63,743 nucleotides of DNA from Williamsia sp. 1138 (GTDB taxonomy: Bacteria; Actinomycetota; Actinomycetes; Mycobacteriales; Mycobacteriaceae), in assembly GCF_002095435.2 (NCBI RefSeq), contig NZ_MJEJ02000023.1:1-63743 (forward strand). Direction: 5' to 3'. Position 1 is the first letter of the stretch, and every line of letters begins with the position of its first letter. Positions 56,894-63,743 of this stretch are shown here, in pieces. The position numbers and the translations under genes were made by a program. The notes beneath the pieces were generated by a model that saw nothing but the letters and a program-made list of their open reading frames with translations, did not search any database and was not told the origin of the DNA.

Positions 56894-56946
56894 TTGGTGG
56901 GTTCTGGCGACCGCGACCTGCGGGTTTAGTCGCCAGAACCCACCAA
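56894..56946. repeat. Intergenic hairpin repeat, class 2, copy 1
   Basis: Perfect 18-bp arms TTGGTGGGTTCTGGCGAC (56894-56911) and 56929-56946 around a 17-base loop, just after purL. The related copy lies at 58802-58856. It probably terminates purL transcription. Confidence 0.75.
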
Positions 56947-56989
56947 AATTGGTGTGCGGGGGCGGCGCTCGGGTTGATACTTCGAGGTC

Positions 56990-57009
56990 CTAAGTATTAG
57001 TATTGCTAA
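56990..57009. promoter_or_regulatory. Candidate MarR operator
   Basis: CTAA-GTA-TTAG (56990-57000) and TTAG-TATTG-CTAA (56997-57009) are overlapping inverted repeats. They cover TAGTAT, a likely -10 element, directly before the MarR start at 57012. The layout suits autorepression. Confidence 0.5.
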
Positions 57010-57011
57010 CT

Positions 57012-57524
57012 ATGTCCGAGATTGATCCGACGGAACTCGCCGATGCGATTCGCCCCACGCTCTCGCGGGTGTATCTGACGATCCGTAGACGGTCGCCGTT
57101 CGGTGAGTACACCGCAGCACAGGGATCTACGTTGGCCACGCTGGCCGACCATGGTCCGATGCGCATGGGTGAACTGGCCCGCAGGGAAGCCGTGCGGATG
57201 CCGACGGTCACCGCGGCGGTCGGCGTGCTGGTCGGTCACGGACTCGTGCGACGCGACCCCGATCCCGATGATCGTCGGGCCGTGCAGGTGAGCATCACCG
57301 ACTCTGGGCGACACGAACTCGAGCAGCTGCAATCGGCTCGCAACGAGGTCCTGGCCCGCGCGATGTCGGGGCTGACGGACGACCATCTGCAGGCATTGCA
57401 CTCGGCACTGCCCGCCCTGCGCGCGTTGCGCACGCAACTCGAGGACGTCGATGAGACGAGCGCCCTCCTCGGTTTCCCAGAGGAATTGCCACAAAGGAGT
57501 GAAAATGACGGTACAGCAGGCTGA
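57012..57524 (+). CDS. MarR-family transcriptional regulator
   Basis: 170 residues. Winged helix at about 35-100: TLATLADHGPMRMGELARRE, VRMPTVTAAVGVLVGHGLVRR, and the wing DPDDRRAVQVSITDSGR. ATG 57012 is chosen over a TTG three codons earlier. It overlaps the downstream MFS gene by 20 bases, so it likely controls that transporter in response to its substrate. Confidence 0.88.
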   Translation: MSEIDPTELADAIRPTLSRVYLTIRRRSPFGEYTAAQGSTLATLADHGPMRMGELARREAVRMPTVTAAVGVLVGHGLVRRDPDPDDRRAVQVSITDSGRHELEQLQSARNEVLARAMSGLTDDHLQALHSALPALRALRTQLEDVDETSALLGFPEELPQRSENDGTAG

Positions 57525-58782
57525 TTCGCAGCATGCTCCCGAGCATCAGGGTTTCCTGGATGCGGTCCGGGGCCAACCGGTCGCGGTCTGGGCCACAGCA
57601 TTCGCGGCGGTCATCGCTTTCATGGGCATCGGTCTCGTCGACCCGATCCTGCCCGAGATCGCCAAGCAACTCGATGCGGGCGCCGACAAGGTGACACTGC
57701 TGTTCGCGGTGTACATGGGTGTCCAGGTGCTCGCAATGTTGATCACCGGGTACTGCTCATACCGGTTCGGACCGAAGCGAACCCTGATCGCGGGCCTCGT
57801 GTTCATCGTGGTCGCGGCCGGAGTATCGGCCACTGCCAACGGAATCGGTGAACTCATTGCACTGCGCGTCGCCTGGGGACTGGGCAATGCGCTGTTCATG
57901 GCCACCGCTCTCGCCTTCATCATCGGTTCGGCCCGCGGTGGGCAGCATGGCGCGATCCTGCTCTACGAGGCCGCTCTCGGCCTCGGTCTGGCGGTCGGGC
58001 CGCTGATCGGCGCAATCCTCGGCGAGTGGACGTGGCGGGCGCCGTTCGGCGGAACCGCCATCCTGATGGCCGTCGGTGCCATCCTGTGTGCGACGAAACT
58101 GACCAAGGACGGTCCGTCGTCGGAACGGCCGCGGGTGGGGATCACCGACCCGCTGCGTGCTCTGAAGAACCGCAAGCTGCTCGTCACCGGTGTCGGATCG
58201 GCGTTCTACACCGCCGGCTTCTTCACCGTGATTGCCTGGGCGCCCATCGTTTTGGACATGCGACCCATCTACCTCGGACTCGTCTTCGTCGGATGGGGAC
58301 TGTGCGTCGCCCTCAGTGGTGTCACCCTGGCGCCCCGGGTCGTCGAGGTGCTCGGTGAGAAGCTCGGAGTGATCTCTGCCGTTGGTGTATTCGCCGTCGT
58401 GATGGCTGCCGCGGCGATCGGTACCGCCGGCGACAACAAGGCGCTCGTGATGGCCGCCATCATCGTCTCGGGTATCCCGTCCGGCGTGCTGAACACCGCG
58501 TTGACCGGCATGGCGATGGCAGCCGGCAGCGGCCCGCGTTCGGTGTCGAGTGCGGGGTACAACTTCCTGCGCTGGATGGGTGCGGCCGTGTCGGCACTCC
58601 TCGTCGCACATCTCGCCGAGTGGTTCGGCTCCAACGCTGCGCCGTACTGGTTCGCCGTCGGTTACTGCGCCGTCGCAGTGCTGGCCATCTCGATGGTCGG
58701 AGGTGCCCCGAAGCCGGAGCCGACCGCCGAGACCGAACGTCGTCTCGAGGAAGCCGCGCTGGTGGGAGCCGAGGAGCTGTAG
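57505..58782 (+). CDS. MFS transporter (12 helices) coupled to MarR
   Basis: 425 residues with about 12 membrane helices. GIGLVDPILPEIAKQLDAGADKV at helix 1, GYCSYRFGPKRTLIAGL as motif A and RVAWGLGNALFMATALAFIIG as motif B are visible. AAAGGAG lies before the ATG at 57505. A drug/metabolite exporter is most likely; substrate unknown. A class 2 hairpin repeat follows. Confidence 0.87.
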   Translation: MTVQQADSQHAPEHQGFLDAVRGQPVAVWATAFAAVIAFMGIGLVDPILPEIAKQLDAGADKVTLLFAVYMGVQVLAMLITGYCSYRFGPKRTLIAGLVFIVVAAGVSATANGIGELIALRVAWGLGNALFMATALAFIIGSARGGQHGAILLYEAALGLGLAVGPLIGAILGEWTWRAPFGGTAILMAVGAILCATKLTKDGPSSERPRVGITDPLRALKNRKLLVTGVGSAFYTAGFFTVIAWAPIVLDMRPIYLGLVFVGWGLCVALSGVTLAPRVVEVLGEKLGVISAVGVFAVVMAAAAIGTAGDNKALVMAAIIVSGIPSGVLNTALTGMAMAAGSGPRSVSSAGYNFLRWMGAAVSALLVAHLAEWFGSNAAPYWFAVGYCAVAVLAISMVGGAPKPEPTAETERRLEEAALVGAEEL

Positions 58783-58801
58783 CTGCCCCCGGCCTCCCGA
58801 T

Positions 58802-58856
58802 GATGGGTCGTTCTGGCGAACGAAAGCCCAGGTGGGCTCCGCCAAAACGACCCATT
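58802..58856. repeat. Intergenic hairpin repeat, class 2, copy 2
   Basis: Arms 58802-58818 and 58840-58856 pair at 15 of 17 positions. An inner 6-bp hairpin AGCCCA-GG-TGGGCT lies at 58825-58838, giving a two-tier stem. It follows the MFS stop by 19 bases and precedes the KstR box. Confidence 0.7.
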
Positions 58857-58878
58857 TTCGGAGGTCCGGGAACTAGAG

Positions 58879-58892
58879 TGAAACGTGTTCTA
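58879..58892. promoter_or_regulatory. KstR operator upstream of the DapB-like reductase
   Basis: TGAAACGTGTTCTA matches TnnAACnnGTTnnA exactly, 23 bases before the GTG at 58916. Confidence 0.8.
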
Positions 58893-58915
58893 GTTTCCGC
58901 TCCTGGAGGTCTGAA

Positions 58916-59995
58916 GTGTCGTTGCGCGTAGTGGTCTGGTCGACCGGAACCATCGGAAAACTCTCGATTGCCGGGGTGCTCGCCCGACCGGAGCTCGAGT
59001 TGGTCGGGGTCTGGGTGTCGAACCCGGAGAAGGTCGGTAAGGATGTCGGTGAACTGGCCGGCCTCGGGCGAGAACTCGGTCTGAAGGCCAGTGGCAGCAA
59101 AGAAGAGCTGCTGGCGCTGCGGCCGGACTGCATCGTCCACGGCGCCATGACCGATGACCGGATCATGGAGGCCATCGAGGATCTGATCAGCTTCCTCGAA
59201 GCCGGGGTCAACGTCGTCGCGTCCGGCCCGGTGGCTCTTGTGTATCCCGATGGCGTGTTCCCTGACGAACTCAACGAACGCATCCGCAGCGCCGCCCGTG
59301 CGGGCAACGCCAGTCTGCACGTCAACGGAATCGATCCCGGTTTCGCCAACGATGTTCTGCCGCTTGCGATGACGTCGTTGTCGAAGCGGATCGACGAGCT
59401 GCGTGTCGCCGAGATTGCTGATTATTCGACGTACTACCAGCCGATGACGATGACCGAACTGTTCGGCTTCGGCAAGCCGATGGACACCGAATCCATGCTG
59501 TGGATGCCCGGCGTGCTCTCGCTGGCATGGGGGCCGGTCGTGCGGCAGCTCGCTGCGGGACTAGACCTCACCCTCGACGAACCGCTGGTGGAGAAGATCG
59601 ACCGCCGTCCGGCGGACGAGGACTACGACATCGCGTCGTGCCACATCGCGAAGGGGACCATGGCCGCTGTTCGTTTCGAGGTCATCGGGACGGTGAACGG
59701 CACTCCGCGAATCGTTCTCGAGCACGTCACCCGCACCAAAGCCGATGCCCAGCCCGAGTGGCCGATCCCCAGTCACGGCGACGGCTGCTACCGCATCGAG
59801 ATCACCGGCGACCCCGTGATGACCGTTGACTTCGTCCATCATGGGGAAAACGGCGACCACAACGACTCCGGAATGCTGGTCACAGCAATGCGTCTGGTGA
59901 ATGCGGTGCAGGCCGTCGTCGAGGCGCAACCGGGTTTGCTGACGGTGCTCGACCTGCCGCAGATCACCGGTCGGGGGTTGGTGACGAAGGACTGA
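58916..59995 (+). CDS. Dihydrodipicolinate-reductase-like NAD(P)-binding protein
   Basis: 359 residues. N-terminal Rossmann fold with VVWSTGTIGKLSIAGVLARP, then HGAMTDD near 81 and VVASGPVALVYP near 101; the C-terminal domain (about 140-350) is DapB-like. This family is common in actinobacteria near lipid genes and its reactions are largely unknown. GGAGG precedes the GTG start. The upstream KstR box ties it to cholesterol catabolism; a role in reducing or dehydrogenating a steroid intermediate is inferred. Confidence 0.82.
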   Translation: MSLRVVVWSTGTIGKLSIAGVLARPELELVGVWVSNPEKVGKDVGELAGLGRELGLKASGSKEELLALRPDCIVHGAMTDDRIMEAIEDLISFLEAGVNVVASGPVALVYPDGVFPDELNERIRSAARAGNASLHVNGIDPGFANDVLPLAMTSLSKRIDELRVAEIADYSTYYQPMTMTELFGFGKPMDTESMLWMPGVLSLAWGPVVRQLAAGLDLTLDEPLVEKIDRRPADEDYDIASCHIAKGTMAAVRFEVIGTVNGTPRIVLEHVTRTKADAQPEWPIPSHGDGCYRIEITGDPVMTVDFVHHGENGDHNDSGMLVTAMRLVNAVQAVVEAQPGLLTVLDLPQITGRGLVTKD

Positions 59996-59996
59996 C

Positions 59997-60056
59997 CCAC
60001 CCGAATTTGCAACGCCCACCCGCAGTAGCGAGTGGGCGGTGCAAATTCGGGTGGGG
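59997..60056. repeat. Intergenic hairpin repeat, class 1, copy 3
   Basis: Arms 59997-60020 and 60033-60056 pair at 23 of 24 positions, with the core CCCACCCGAATTTGC. It fills the gap between two convergent genes and probably terminates both. Confidence 0.75.
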
Positions 60057-60063
60057 GAGTACG

Positions 60064-61089
60064 TCAGACGAGCGCCTTCACGGCCGGTCGGGGAGCCGAG
60101 GTCGCCCGGCGACGCTGCAGCTGGCCGGCATCGACGAGGAAGTCGACGTAGTCACGCATCGTTTCGGTCGTCGGCCGGGGCGCGAACCCGAGGTCGCGAC
60201 GGGCTTTCGTTCCGTCGACGACAGGCTGGGCCTCGAGTGCGCCGAGCGCAGCCTTCGAGACGAGATCTGACTTGAAGAGTTTGCAGAGTGGTTCGGCCAC
60301 AGGGAGGATCGCCTGCACCCAGCGCATCGGAAACGCGACAGCGGGTCCGCGGCGGCCGGCTTCGCGGGCGACCATCCGGAACGCCTCGACCATCTCGGTC
60401 ATCTCGCCGGTCAACAGGTAGTTCTCGCCGGTCTTGCCGTGCTCGGCGGCGAGGATGAGTCCCGCCGCGACGTCGCGGACGTCGACGAGGTCGAAGCCGC
60501 CGGTGATCAGAGCGGGCACCCGTCCCCGCGCAGAATCGCGGAGCATGCCATTGATGCGCGAGTAAGGGGCGTGGTCGACGGGGCCGTAGACGGCGGTCGG
60601 GTTGCAGATCACGGCGTCGAGGCCCTTCGCGATGACCTTCTGCAGCTCCTGCTCGCCCGCCCACTTCGAGCGGTCGTAGACGGGAAGGTCGGTGCTGTCC
60701 GATCGTGCGGACAACTCATCGATCGTGCCGCCGCATTTGTACTGGTCGAACGAGTGGATGGAACTGCAATGCACCATTCGCCGGACTCCCGCAGCCAACG
60801 CGGCCTCGGCGACGTTGCGGACGCCCTCGGTGTTGATGCGCCAGGCGTTCTCGTCTGTGTGCCGCAAAGTGATGACCGCGACCAGGTGATACACCACATC
60901 GACGCCGTCGAAGGCCGACGTCAGCGCCTCCGGGTCGAGGATGTCGGCCGCCACCCAGGTGACCGCAGCTGCGCTCGCCGTCGAGGGGCGCTGCCGGTCG
61001 ATGGCCACCACGGAGTCACCGCGGGCGACCAATTGATCGACGAGATTGCGGCCCACGAACCCGGCTGCTCCGGTTACAGCTACTTTCAT
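60064..61089 (-). CDS. NAD-dependent epimerase/dehydratase (extended SDR)
   Basis: 341 residues. GAAGFVGRNLVDQLVARG at the N-terminus, VYHLVAVITLRH near 67, the catalytic Tyr-x3-Lys in VYDRSKWAGEQELQK near 140, and NPTAVYGPVDHAPYS near 163. It belongs to the extended SDRs that include 3-beta-hydroxysteroid dehydrogenases and sugar epimerases; the substrate cannot be told. A KstR box 49 bases upstream supports a steroid role. Confidence 0.84.
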   Translation of the reverse strand: MKVAVTGAAGFVGRNLVDQLVARGDSVVAIDRQRPSTASAAAVTWVAADILDPEALTSAFDGVDVVYHLVAVITLRHTDENAWRINTEGVRNVAEAALAAGVRRMVHCSSIHSFDQYKCGGTIDELSARSDSTDLPVYDRSKWAGEQELQKVIAKGLDAVICNPTAVYGPVDHAPYSRINGMLRDSARGRVPALITGGFDLVDVRDVAAGLILAAEHGKTGENYLLTGEMTEMVEAFRMVAREAGRRGPAVAFPMRWVQAILPVAEPLCKLFKSDLVSKAALGALEAQPVVDGTKARRDLGFAPRPTTETMRDYVDFLVDAGQLQRRRATSAPRPAVKALV

Positions 61090-61137
61090 CTGGAATCACT
61101 TTCAGTCGGGGCCCCGCTCGGCAGACCGGGCACGGGG

Positions 61138-61151
61138 TAGAACACGTTCTA
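61138..61151. promoter_or_regulatory. KstR operator, epimerase side
   Basis: TAGAACACGTTCTA matches the KstR consensus exactly, 48 bases from the epimerase start. Confidence 0.88.
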
Positions 61152-61165
61152 CTTTGCGCCTAGAC

Positions 61166-61179
61166 TAGAACACGTTCTA
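61166..61179. promoter_or_regulatory. KstR operator, SnoaL side
   Basis: A second identical TAGAACACGTTCTA box, 28 bases from the first and 21 bases before the start at 61201. One box per divergent transcript is likely. Confidence 0.88.
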
Positions 61180-61200
61180 CTTTTGCGAAAGGGAGCGCTC

Positions 61201-62004
61201 ATGCAGTCGTTCGATCGAGAACACATGCTTGCAGTCGTAGAACGATCGCCGGAGGCGGCTGGTGCCCATGATCGGGAAGCGTGGGTCGGTCTGTTCACCG
61301 ATGACGGCATCGTGAACGACCCGGTGGGTTCGCGGCCACACGTCGGGCAGCGTGAGATCGGGCGGTTCTACGACACGTTCATCGGTCCGCGGAGAATCAC
61401 CTTTCATCGCGACGTGGACGTCGTGTGCGGCCGCACAGTCATCCGCGATGTGGAGCTCGAAGTCGAGATGTCGGCGAAGGTGACGATGCGGGTGCCTGTG
61501 CACATCCGCTACGACCTGCGGGAGGACGGCGAGCAGCTCCGGATCGAGCGGCTCGCTGCCTACTGGGAGCTCCCGGGGATGATTGCGCAGTTCCTGCAGA
61601 GCGGAATCGACGCGGTACCGGTGTCGACCAGGTTGTCGGTGGCGCTGATGAAGAATCAAGGCCCACGTGGCGCGTTGGGTTTTGTCGAGGGATTCCGGCG
61701 CGTAGGGGGCGCGGCCAAGGCGACAGTGGCCAATTTCCTGGACGCCGTGTCGACGGGTGATGCGGCGGGCGCGGTGCGATATCTCGATCGGGCGGCCGCA
61801 GTGACGATCTCGGGCGACGACGCGGGTGGGCAGGTCTGGGCGGCAGCACTTCGCGGGCTGCGAGCGCACAAGTATCTGGCAGCGGGACACGCGGTCGCGG
61901 TCGGGTTGGAGAACGACGGCTGGAAGGGCGTCGGTCTCTTCGGGTTCGACAGCAGTCGCGGCCCGATCAAGTCAGTAGACGTGCTCATCGACCACAACGC
62001 CTAG
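61201..62004 (+). CDS. Protein with two NTF2/SnoaL-like domains (ketosteroid-isomerase fold)
   Basis: 267 residues. The first NTF2-like domain (about 1-135) begins with AHDREAWVGLFTDDGIVNDPVG and HVGQREIGRFYDTFIGP, typical of SnoaL/ketosteroid isomerase folds. A second, weaker NTF2-like segment follows (about 170-265: VANFLDAVSTGDAAGAVRYL). GGGAGCG precedes ATG 61201. The KstR box suggests a steroid intermediate as ligand. Isomerase, hydratase or binding protein cannot be told apart. Confidence 0.78.
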   Translation: MQSFDREHMLAVVERSPEAAGAHDREAWVGLFTDDGIVNDPVGSRPHVGQREIGRFYDTFIGPRRITFHRDVDVVCGRTVIRDVELEVEMSAKVTMRVPVHIRYDLREDGEQLRIERLAAYWELPGMIAQFLQSGIDAVPVSTRLSVALMKNQGPRGALGFVEGFRRVGGAAKATVANFLDAVSTGDAAGAVRYLDRAAAVTISGDDAGGQVWAAALRGLRAHKYLAAGHAVAVGLENDGWKGVGLFGFDSSRGPIKSVDVLIDHNA

Positions 62005-62087
62005 GCCTGCGGCGGCCGGCGCGGTAGTTCGTTACCACCAGGTGAACTCGCGCTGCCGCATCTCTCGGGGGAATCTATCGTCGGAAC

Positions 62088-62936
62088 ATGACTCTTCCGC
62101 TTCATGAACCCGGTGTCTTCGGTCCCGACGACCTCGAGGGGCTGATCTGGTTCTACGACATGCACGGCTACGCCACCCTGCGTGGGGTGCTGAGCGCTTC
62201 AGACGTCGCTACGATCGAATCAGAATGTGTTGCCGCGCAACGCAGTGTGATCGCCGGCGAGCTGGACGCGCGCTATGGATCGACTGTGTTCTTGGACGAG
62301 GCCGCCAAGGCAGAGAAGTTCGCGAACTACGTCGAGTTCATCAGTGAACTGTCGCCTGCGGTCGATGCCGCGATCACCCACCTGGTGGTCGAGCAATTGA
62401 TGGAGAGGCTTCTCGGTCCCGACTGTTGGCTGCGGGCTCATGAACAGAACGGGGTGGTCTACCAGGACGCCCGGCCCGGTAAAGAGTCCGGTTACACCCG
62501 CATCGGCTGGCATTCCGATTGGCAGGCCAGTCCCAGCTTGGATGTCTGGCCGAGCACTGCGTTCACCGTGCACGTCGACGGCACGAGTCCGGCCAACGGT
62601 TTTCTTCGAGTGGTGCCCGGAAGTCATCTGTGGTCGACGCCGGCGCCCTACCGAAATGCCAACGGCGTCAAAGTCCCTGAATCCGCGCGGCCGTCCGGCG
62701 GACGCACCACGCGGAAGCCGCCCTTCGAGATGCCACTGGGCTTCGAGAAGATCCGCGGCGAGGTCGCCGTGTACGCCGAGCGTGGCGACATCCTCTTCCA
62801 TGACGCCTACCTCTGGCACTCGGCAGCGCGGGCTACCGACGACAACACCCTGCGCCGACATGTCCGCGGCGGCTATTTCGGCGGGACCAAACCTGCTGCG
62901 GGAGTTGAGGAATTCATCAAGAACGCTGCTCGTTAG
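62088..62936 (+). CDS. Phytanoyl-CoA dioxygenase (PhyH)-family protein
   Basis: 282 residues. Fe(II)/2-oxoglutarate dioxygenase signs: His-x-Asp in GWHSDWQASPS near 150 and the distal His in LWHSAARATDD near 246, with the Arg in RRHVRGGYFGG as likely 2-oxoglutarate anchor. RVVPGSHLWSTPAPY is typical of PhyH and ectoine hydroxylase relatives. No ectoine genes are nearby, so the substrate is open. No KstR box was seen before it. Confidence 0.85.
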   Translation: MTLPLHEPGVFGPDDLEGLIWFYDMHGYATLRGVLSASDVATIESECVAAQRSVIAGELDARYGSTVFLDEAAKAEKFANYVEFISELSPAVDAAITHLVVEQLMERLLGPDCWLRAHEQNGVVYQDARPGKESGYTRIGWHSDWQASPSLDVWPSTAFTVHVDGTSPANGFLRVVPGSHLWSTPAPYRNANGVKVPESARPSGGRTTRKPPFEMPLGFEKIRGEVAVYAERGDILFHDAYLWHSAARATDDNTLRRHVRGGYFGGTKPAAGVEEFIKNAAR

Positions 62937-62961
62937 GGCGTACGACGCCCCCAAAGAGCGT

Positions 62962-62977
62962 TCGAACATATGTTTGC
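62962..62977. promoter_or_regulatory. Candidate LexA (SOS) box
   Basis: TCGAAC-ATAT-GTTTGC matches the mycobacterial SOS box TCGAAC(N4)GTTCGA at 10 of 12 fixed positions. It overlaps the -35 element TTGCCA (62974-62979). Confidence 0.6.
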
Positions 62978-63002
62978 CAGCTGTGCGAAACCCTGGTACT
63001 GT
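62974..63002 (+). promoter_or_regulatory. Promoter of the DUF222 gene
   Basis: TTGCCA (62974-62979) and TACTGT (62997-63002) are separated by exactly 17 bases, a sigma-70-type arrangement about 80 bases before the start codon. The -35 lies inside the SOS-like box. Confidence 0.55.
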
Positions 63003-63083
63003 CGGTTGTAGAGAAACTCTTTTGACGACGAATCCGTTCTGGTTATTGTTGTCCGCGTGTGTTTCTGGGGCTGGGGGGCCTGC

Positions 63084-63743
63084 ATGTCTGATGGTGTTGT
63101 CATCGATTCGCCGGTGGTGGGTGTGGTGTCGGAGTTGGATGCTGCGATCGCACGCCTGTCGGAGTTGGATCTGACTGCTCTGTCTGACGTGGATTGTGTG
63201 CGGGTGGTGGAACGGTTGGAGGTCGCGTCGCGGCGGTTGTCGGCGGCGGGGTTGCCTGTGTTGCGGGAAGTCGCTGTGCGGCGGGCGTATTCGAAGGTGG
63301 GATGTTCCTCTCCCGCGGCGGTGTTGACGTCGGTGGCGCGGTTGCGTCCGGGTGCGGCGAAGGCGCGAGTGCAGGCGATGGATGCTTTGACGCCGTCGGT
63401 GACTCCGAGCGGTGAGGTGATCGAGCCTCGGTTCCCGGAGACCGCAGCCCTACTGGCCGAAGGTGTGATCGATCTCGATCACGTCGGTGCGGTGGTGAAG
63501 GTGATGGGGAAGATTCCGCACAAGATCGATCCGGAGCAACGGGCGAATACTGAGGTGGCGCTGGCTGATCTGTGCCGCAGATACAATCCTGCTGCGGTCG
63601 AGACGATCGGCGAGCGGATCGTGGACTACTTGGATCCCGACGGCAGGCTGGCTGATGATGTTGATCGGGCGAAGAAGCGCGGTGTCAGCGTGGGCGATCA
63701 AGCGGTGGACATGATGGCGAAGGTGGCGGGCCATCTGGATCCG
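63084..63743 (+). CDS. DUF222 / 13E12-repeat family protein, truncated by the window edge
   Basis: 220 codons visible, open to the last base. The start MSDGVVIDSPVVG, the segments VRVVERLEVASRRLSAAG, LTSVARLRPGAAKARVQAM and AEGVIDLDHVGAVVKVMGKIP match the N-terminal DUF222 domain of 13E12-family proteins, which usually end in an HNH nuclease domain (beyond the window). Codon use is more T- and G-rich at third positions than in neighbours, with many TTG and GTG codons, suggesting a mobile or repetitive origin. Several M. tuberculosis 13E12 members are LexA-regulated, and an SOS-like box lies upstream. Confidence 0.88.
   Translation, partial: MSDGVVIDSPVVGVVSELDAAIARLSELDLTALSDVDCVRVVERLEVASRRLSAAGLPVLREVAVRRAYSKVGCSSPAAVLTSVARLRPGAAKARVQAMDALTPSVTPSGEVIEPRFPETAALLAEGVIDLDHVGAVVKVMGKIPHKIDPEQRANTEVALADLCRRYNPAAVETIGERIVDYLDPDGRLADDVDRAKKRGVSVGDQAVDMMAKVAGHLDP

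Noticed and set aside
62088-62936. Ectoine hydroxylase EctD
   Set aside because: PhyH-family motifs are present, but no ectABC genes are near and the conserved EctD signature is not evident.

Overview
The window is high-GC actinobacterial DNA. Mycolata-type steroid genes, KstR operators, ClpC1, a fused CysN/CysC and a 13E12-type (DUF222) gene point to the Mycobacteriales. Gordonia is my best guess, with Rhodococcus as the alternative; the genus is an inference from gene content and was not searched. No tRNA, rRNA or CRISPR array was seen.

Layout. 1-1337: an IS110-family transposase with a structured non-coding left end. 1338-13404: mixed genes (ECF sigma factor with a triple-VOC protein, PQQ-propeller membrane protein, two tandem lipases, AraC regulator with NmrA/DUF1772 pair, dehalogenase-like hydrolase with TetR) ending in clpC1. 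13544-23187: kstR, fadE34 and an igr-type operon (fadE28-fadE29-chsH2-chsH1-ltp2-fadD) for removing the last side-chain carbons of cholesterol. 23191-25186: a DHA2 transporter and a 41-residue membrane protein. 25275-30910: hsd4B and kstD on the minus strand, diverging from hsaE-hsaG-hsaF. 31000-33707: three tandem paralogous membrane proteins of unknown function. 33777-41553: kshA and a small Cys-rich partner on the minus strand, diverging from hsaA-hsaC-hsaB and a trio matching Rv3531c-Rv3530c-Rv3529c. 41673-47996: a transporter/TetR pair, then an enoyl-CoA hydratase-fadE31-fadE32-fadE33 operon with a KstR2-type box for C/D-ring propionate degradation. 48139-52657: an IclR regulator diverging from the sulfate-activation operon cysD-cysNC-cysQ. 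52641-58782: an orphan EccA-like ATPase, purL and a MarR/MFS pair. 58916-62936: KstR-box-associated genes of less certain function and a PhyH dioxygenase. 63084-end: a truncated DUF222 gene behind an SOS-like box.

How it fits together. Side-chain beta-oxidation (fadE28/29/34, chsH1/H2, ltp2, hsd4B), ring opening (kstD, kshA), meta-cleavage (hsaA/B/C), the pyruvate/propionyl-CoA branch (hsaE/F/G) and late ring degradation (fadE31-33) lie within about 34 kb. Nine exact or near matches to the KstR operator TnnAACnnGTTnnA and one exact match to the KstR2 operator AnCAAGnnCTTGnT sit at the expected promoters.

Main oddities: hsaD is missing between hsaA and hsaC, where a degenerate palindromic repeat lies instead; two families of intergenic hairpin repeats; a bridge-RNA-like fold in the IS110 end; three promoters with leaderless geometry; and candidate ClgR and LexA boxes upstream of clpC1 and the DUF222 gene.
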